Origin: Azotimanducus sp963663145
GTDB taxonomy: Bacteria > Pseudomonadota > Gammaproteobacteria > Pseudomonadales > Azotimanducaceae
Assembly (NCBI GenBank): GCA_963663145.1
Contig: OY760134.1
Location: 1,054,001-1,118,000 of the forward strand
DNA: 64,000 bases
Direction: 5' to 3'
A program made the translations under genes and the position numbers. Under the pieces are notes generated by a model that worked only from the letters and a program-made list of their open reading frames with translations, did not search any database and was not told where the DNA came from. Below, piece after piece: positions 62,166 through 64,000 of this stretch (within the stretch, counting starts at the first letter, position 1; every line of letters starts with the position of its first letter).

Positions 62166-63068
62166 TTAGCTTGAGCCTTGGGTACGTTTGGCGCGCGGAT
62201 GTGACGAATCGTAAACCTTGGCCAGGTGCTGGAAATCTAGGTGCGTGTAAATCTGCGTTGTGGAGATGTTGGCGTGCCCAAGCATTTCCTGAACGCTGCG
62301 CAAGTCTCCAGACGACTCAAGTACGTGGCTCGCGAAGCTGTGCCGGAGCATATGTGGGTGCAGTGCGCTGCTCCCCAAGCGCTCGACGCCGTAACGCTTG
62401 AGTCGCTCCTGGATCGAACGTCTGCCAAGGCGGTTGCCGAATCGATTGACGAACAGGGGTGCGCCTGCGCGCGCATCGACCCGGTCTCGAAGCATGGCCC
62501 TGATGGCCTTTTGCGCGTGACGACCGACCGGCACGAGGCGTGTTTTGTTGCCCTTTCCGACAACGCGCACCAAGTGATTGTCGAAATCCAAGTCTTCACA
62601 ATCAAGGCCGGTCAGTTCGGACAAGCGCAGGCCACTGCTGTAGAGGAGTTCCATGATGGCGAGGTCCCTTCGTTTGATCGCGGAGCAGGGCTTGAAATCC
62701 AAAAGCGCTTGGACTTGGTCCACGTCAAGGACATTGGGGAGCTTTCTCGCGGACTTTGGCGTTTGTAGTCCGCGCGCCGGATTGTGGCTAACGCGCTCGC
62801 CGAGCCAATCATAGAAGGCGCGGACGGAGGAGAGTTTTCGAGATATGGTCTTTGCCTTCATGCCTTTGCGGTTCAAGAGGCCCACGAATCTCGTGATGTG
62901 GTGGCTGCGGCATTCATCCCAGTCGTCGAATCCACCCTCGTCCTTGAACTGCGTCAGGTCTCGCCGGTACGCAAGAATGGTGTGGGGCGAGTAGCGCTTG
63001 ATGCGGACCAGTTCCTCAAGATACTGCTCAAGGCTCTGTCCAGCACTGTTCTCGTCGGATTCGCTCAC
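62166..63068 (-). CDS. xerC: Site-specific tyrosine recombinase XerC
   Basis: The 300-residue product starts at the GTG at 63068, overlapping the dapF stop by four bases; the frame is open to 63140 but that start would lie inside dapF. It has the core-binding domain (SLEQYLEELVRIKRYSPHT) and the catalytic residues in SSGLRLSELTGL (Arg), VVGKGNKTR (Lys), HPHMLRHSFASH (His and Arg), MLGHANISTTQ (His) and IYTHLDF (Tyr). It resolves chromosome dimers at dif with XerD. dapF context shows it is not a phage integrase. Confidence 0.95.
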   Translation of the reverse strand: MSESDENSAGQSLEQYLEELVRIKRYSPHTILAYRRDLTQFKDEGGFDDWDECRSHHITRFVGLLNRKGMKAKTISRKLSSVRAFYDWLGERVSHNPARGLQTPKSARKLPNVLDVDQVQALLDFKPCSAIKRRDLAIMELLYSSGLRLSELTGLDCEDLDFDNHLVRVVGKGNKTRLVPVGRHAQKAIRAMLRDRVDARAGAPLFVNRFGNRLGRRSIQERLKRYGVERLGSSALHPHMLRHSFASHVLESSGDLRSVQEMLGHANISTTQIYTHLDFQHLAKVYDSSHPRAKRTQGSS

Positions 63069-63925
63069 AGGTCTAGCTGTCCTCGAAAACTCACTTCGGT
63101 CGGACCCTTCAAGGTCATTGGATGGCCGGGACCTTGCCACGCAACTTGAAGCTTGCCGCCCGGCATTTCCAGCAAAACCCTCTCATCCACTTTCCCGAGC
63201 ATCGCAGCAGCCGCTGCCGCCGCACAAGCGCCTGAACCGCAGGCAAGGGTTTCTCCGGCGCCGCGCTCGTATACGCGCAATCTGAGGGTGTTACGGTCTG
63301 GAGTCTCGCAAAAGCCAACGTTGATGCCTTGCGGAAAGGCTTGGTGGCCCCCCAAGCTTGGGCCGAGGCGTTCCACGGGAGCGCTGCCCACCGCTTCGAC
63401 CATTATCACGGCGTGAGGATTTCCGAGGTTCAGCGGTGTGAATTTAACTTGGTCACCTTTGATCGGCAGCGCCCAAGTGTAATCATCGACCTTCAACAGG
63501 TCTTCGCTCGGTTGCATGGGAATCTCTTCCGTCTCGAATCTGGGTACGCCCATTTCCACTTCGAAGTCTTTCGCCGAGACCTGCTTGGTGACGAACGCCC
63601 CGCAAACGGCTCCTCCAGTCACCAGATCCCAAGTCAAATTCTGTGCTTGCGTCAGTTTGTTGTCGAGCACGAAGTGGGCGGCGCATCGTGCACCGTTGCC
63701 GCAGTGGGCGGCGGAAGAACCATCGCTGTTGTAAATCGCAAGCCCGAAGTCGGATGAAGGACGCAGCGGCGGCTCGATGATCAGCATCTGATCGAAGCCA
63801 ACGCCAAAGCGCCGGTCGGCGAGTCTGCTGACTTTGCTGGCAGACAGCTTGAGCGGCCGGGACAAGCCCTCGCACACCACGAAATCGTTGCCGCAGCCCT
63901 GCATCTTGGTGAACGCAAGCTTCAC
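63065..63925 (-). CDS. dapF: Diaminopimelate epimerase
   Basis: The 286-residue protein starts at a GTG (MKLAFTKMQGCGNDFVV). The two catalytic cysteines are in AAHCGNGARCAAHF and LACGSGACAAAA. It converts LL- to meso-diaminopimelate for lysine and peptidoglycan synthesis. It lies 4 bp after the lysA stop and overlaps xerC. The DUF484 gene usually between dapF and xerC is missing. Confidence 0.96.
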   Translation of the reverse strand: MKLAFTKMQGCGNDFVVCEGLSRPLKLSASKVSRLADRRFGVGFDQMLIIEPPLRPSSDFGLAIYNSDGSSAAHCGNGARCAAHFVLDNKLTQAQNLTWDLVTGGAVCGAFVTKQVSAKDFEVEMGVPRFETEEIPMQPSEDLLKVDDYTWALPIKGDQVKFTPLNLGNPHAVIMVEAVGSAPVERLGPSLGGHQAFPQGINVGFCETPDRNTLRLRVYERGAGETLACGSGACAAAAAAAMLGKVDERVLLEMPGGKLQVAWQGPGHPMTLKGPTEVSFRGQLDL

Positions 63926-63929
63926 AGCA

Positions 63930-64000
63930 TCACCTCAAGAAGGGGGTCTCAAGCGCGAGCTGATCATTCAAGCATTCGCGGCGGCGAATCAGTCGAGCAC
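63930..64000 (-). CDS. lysA: Diaminopimelate decarboxylase, C-terminal end (partial)
   Basis: The reverse strand from the window edge reads RLIRRRECLNDQLALETPFLR and a TGA at 63932-63930, the usual C-terminal end of LysA. Its stop lies 4 bp before the dapF start, the standard lysA-dapF arrangement. Only about 22 codons are visible. Confidence 0.7.
   Translation of the reverse strand, partial: ARLIRRRECLNDQLALETPFLR

Noticed and set aside
62166..63068. Tyrosine recombinase as a sign of a prophage or integrative element
   Set aside because: The dapF-xerC-HAD context and XerC-type sequence show it is the housekeeping recombinase.

Overview
The window looks like a chromosome segment of a free-living Gammaproteobacterium of moderately high GC. 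The evidence is the gene neighbourhoods: lysA-dapF-xerC-HAD phosphatase, mfd followed by csiV, yajC-secD-secF, phoB-phoR and a system I cytochrome c maturation cluster. No rRNA, tRNA, CRISPR array, insertion sequence or prophage was recognised.

Region 1 (1-19.2 kb) is an accessory catabolic island and the most interesting part. It holds two proteins of the red chlorophyll catabolite reductase / ferredoxin-dependent bilin reductase superfamily (2230-2991 and 11784-12626). It also holds a short-chain dehydrogenase resembling plant chlorophyll b reductase NYC1/NOL (7843-8628), a chlorophyllase-like alpha/beta hydrolase (12682-13668), a Rieske oxygenase with pheophorbide a oxygenase-like features (16381-17559) and a TonB-dependent receptor next to it. 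Two lipocalin/calycin-like proteins, an aldehyde dehydrogenase, an acyl-CoA dehydrogenase-like flavoprotein, a tandem nitrilase, an isochorismatase-type amidohydrolase and an FAD monooxygenase complete the set. Together these resemble the plant pathway of chlorophyll breakdown (chlorophyll b reduction, phytol removal, ring opening, reduction of the open-chain product), followed by amide/imide and aromatic-type steps that could consume the fragments. This is inference from protein family signatures; the substrate could be another tetrapyrrole. A Crp/Fnr regulator with an FNR-type recognition helix but no FNR-type cysteine cluster sits in the island, and FNR-like palindromes lie in front of several of its genes. 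A VapBC-type toxin-antitoxin pair lies inside the island.

Region 2 (19.2-28.5 kb) is housekeeping: a DUF2141 protein, birA with an eroded N-terminus, an orphan vsr, rne with a strong 5' leader hairpin, yajC-secD-secF and suhB. Region 3 (28.6-32.1 kb) is a surface-glycan set: a 2OG-Fe(II) oxygenase-like protein, a glycosyltransferase-methyltransferase fusion and a sialyltransferase-like protein.

Region 4 (32.2-39.3 kb) carries a glycine-zipper envelope protein, a PepSY protein with a PhoP/PhoQ-type two-component system, phoB-phoR-phoU with a candidate Pho box, and a LysR regulator. Region 5 (39.4-49.4 kb) has a large DUF349 protein, an acyl-CoA dehydrogenase, an alpha/beta hydrolase, a cytochrome P450, a luciferase-like oxidoreductase, an SPFH/NfeD pair and a DUF4143 ATPase. 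Region 6 (49.5-64 kb) contains mfd-csiV-ccmCDEFGHI (without ccmAB), thrC, a frameshifted DUF433 protein, then a HAD phosphatase, xerC, dapF and the end of lysA on the minus strand.
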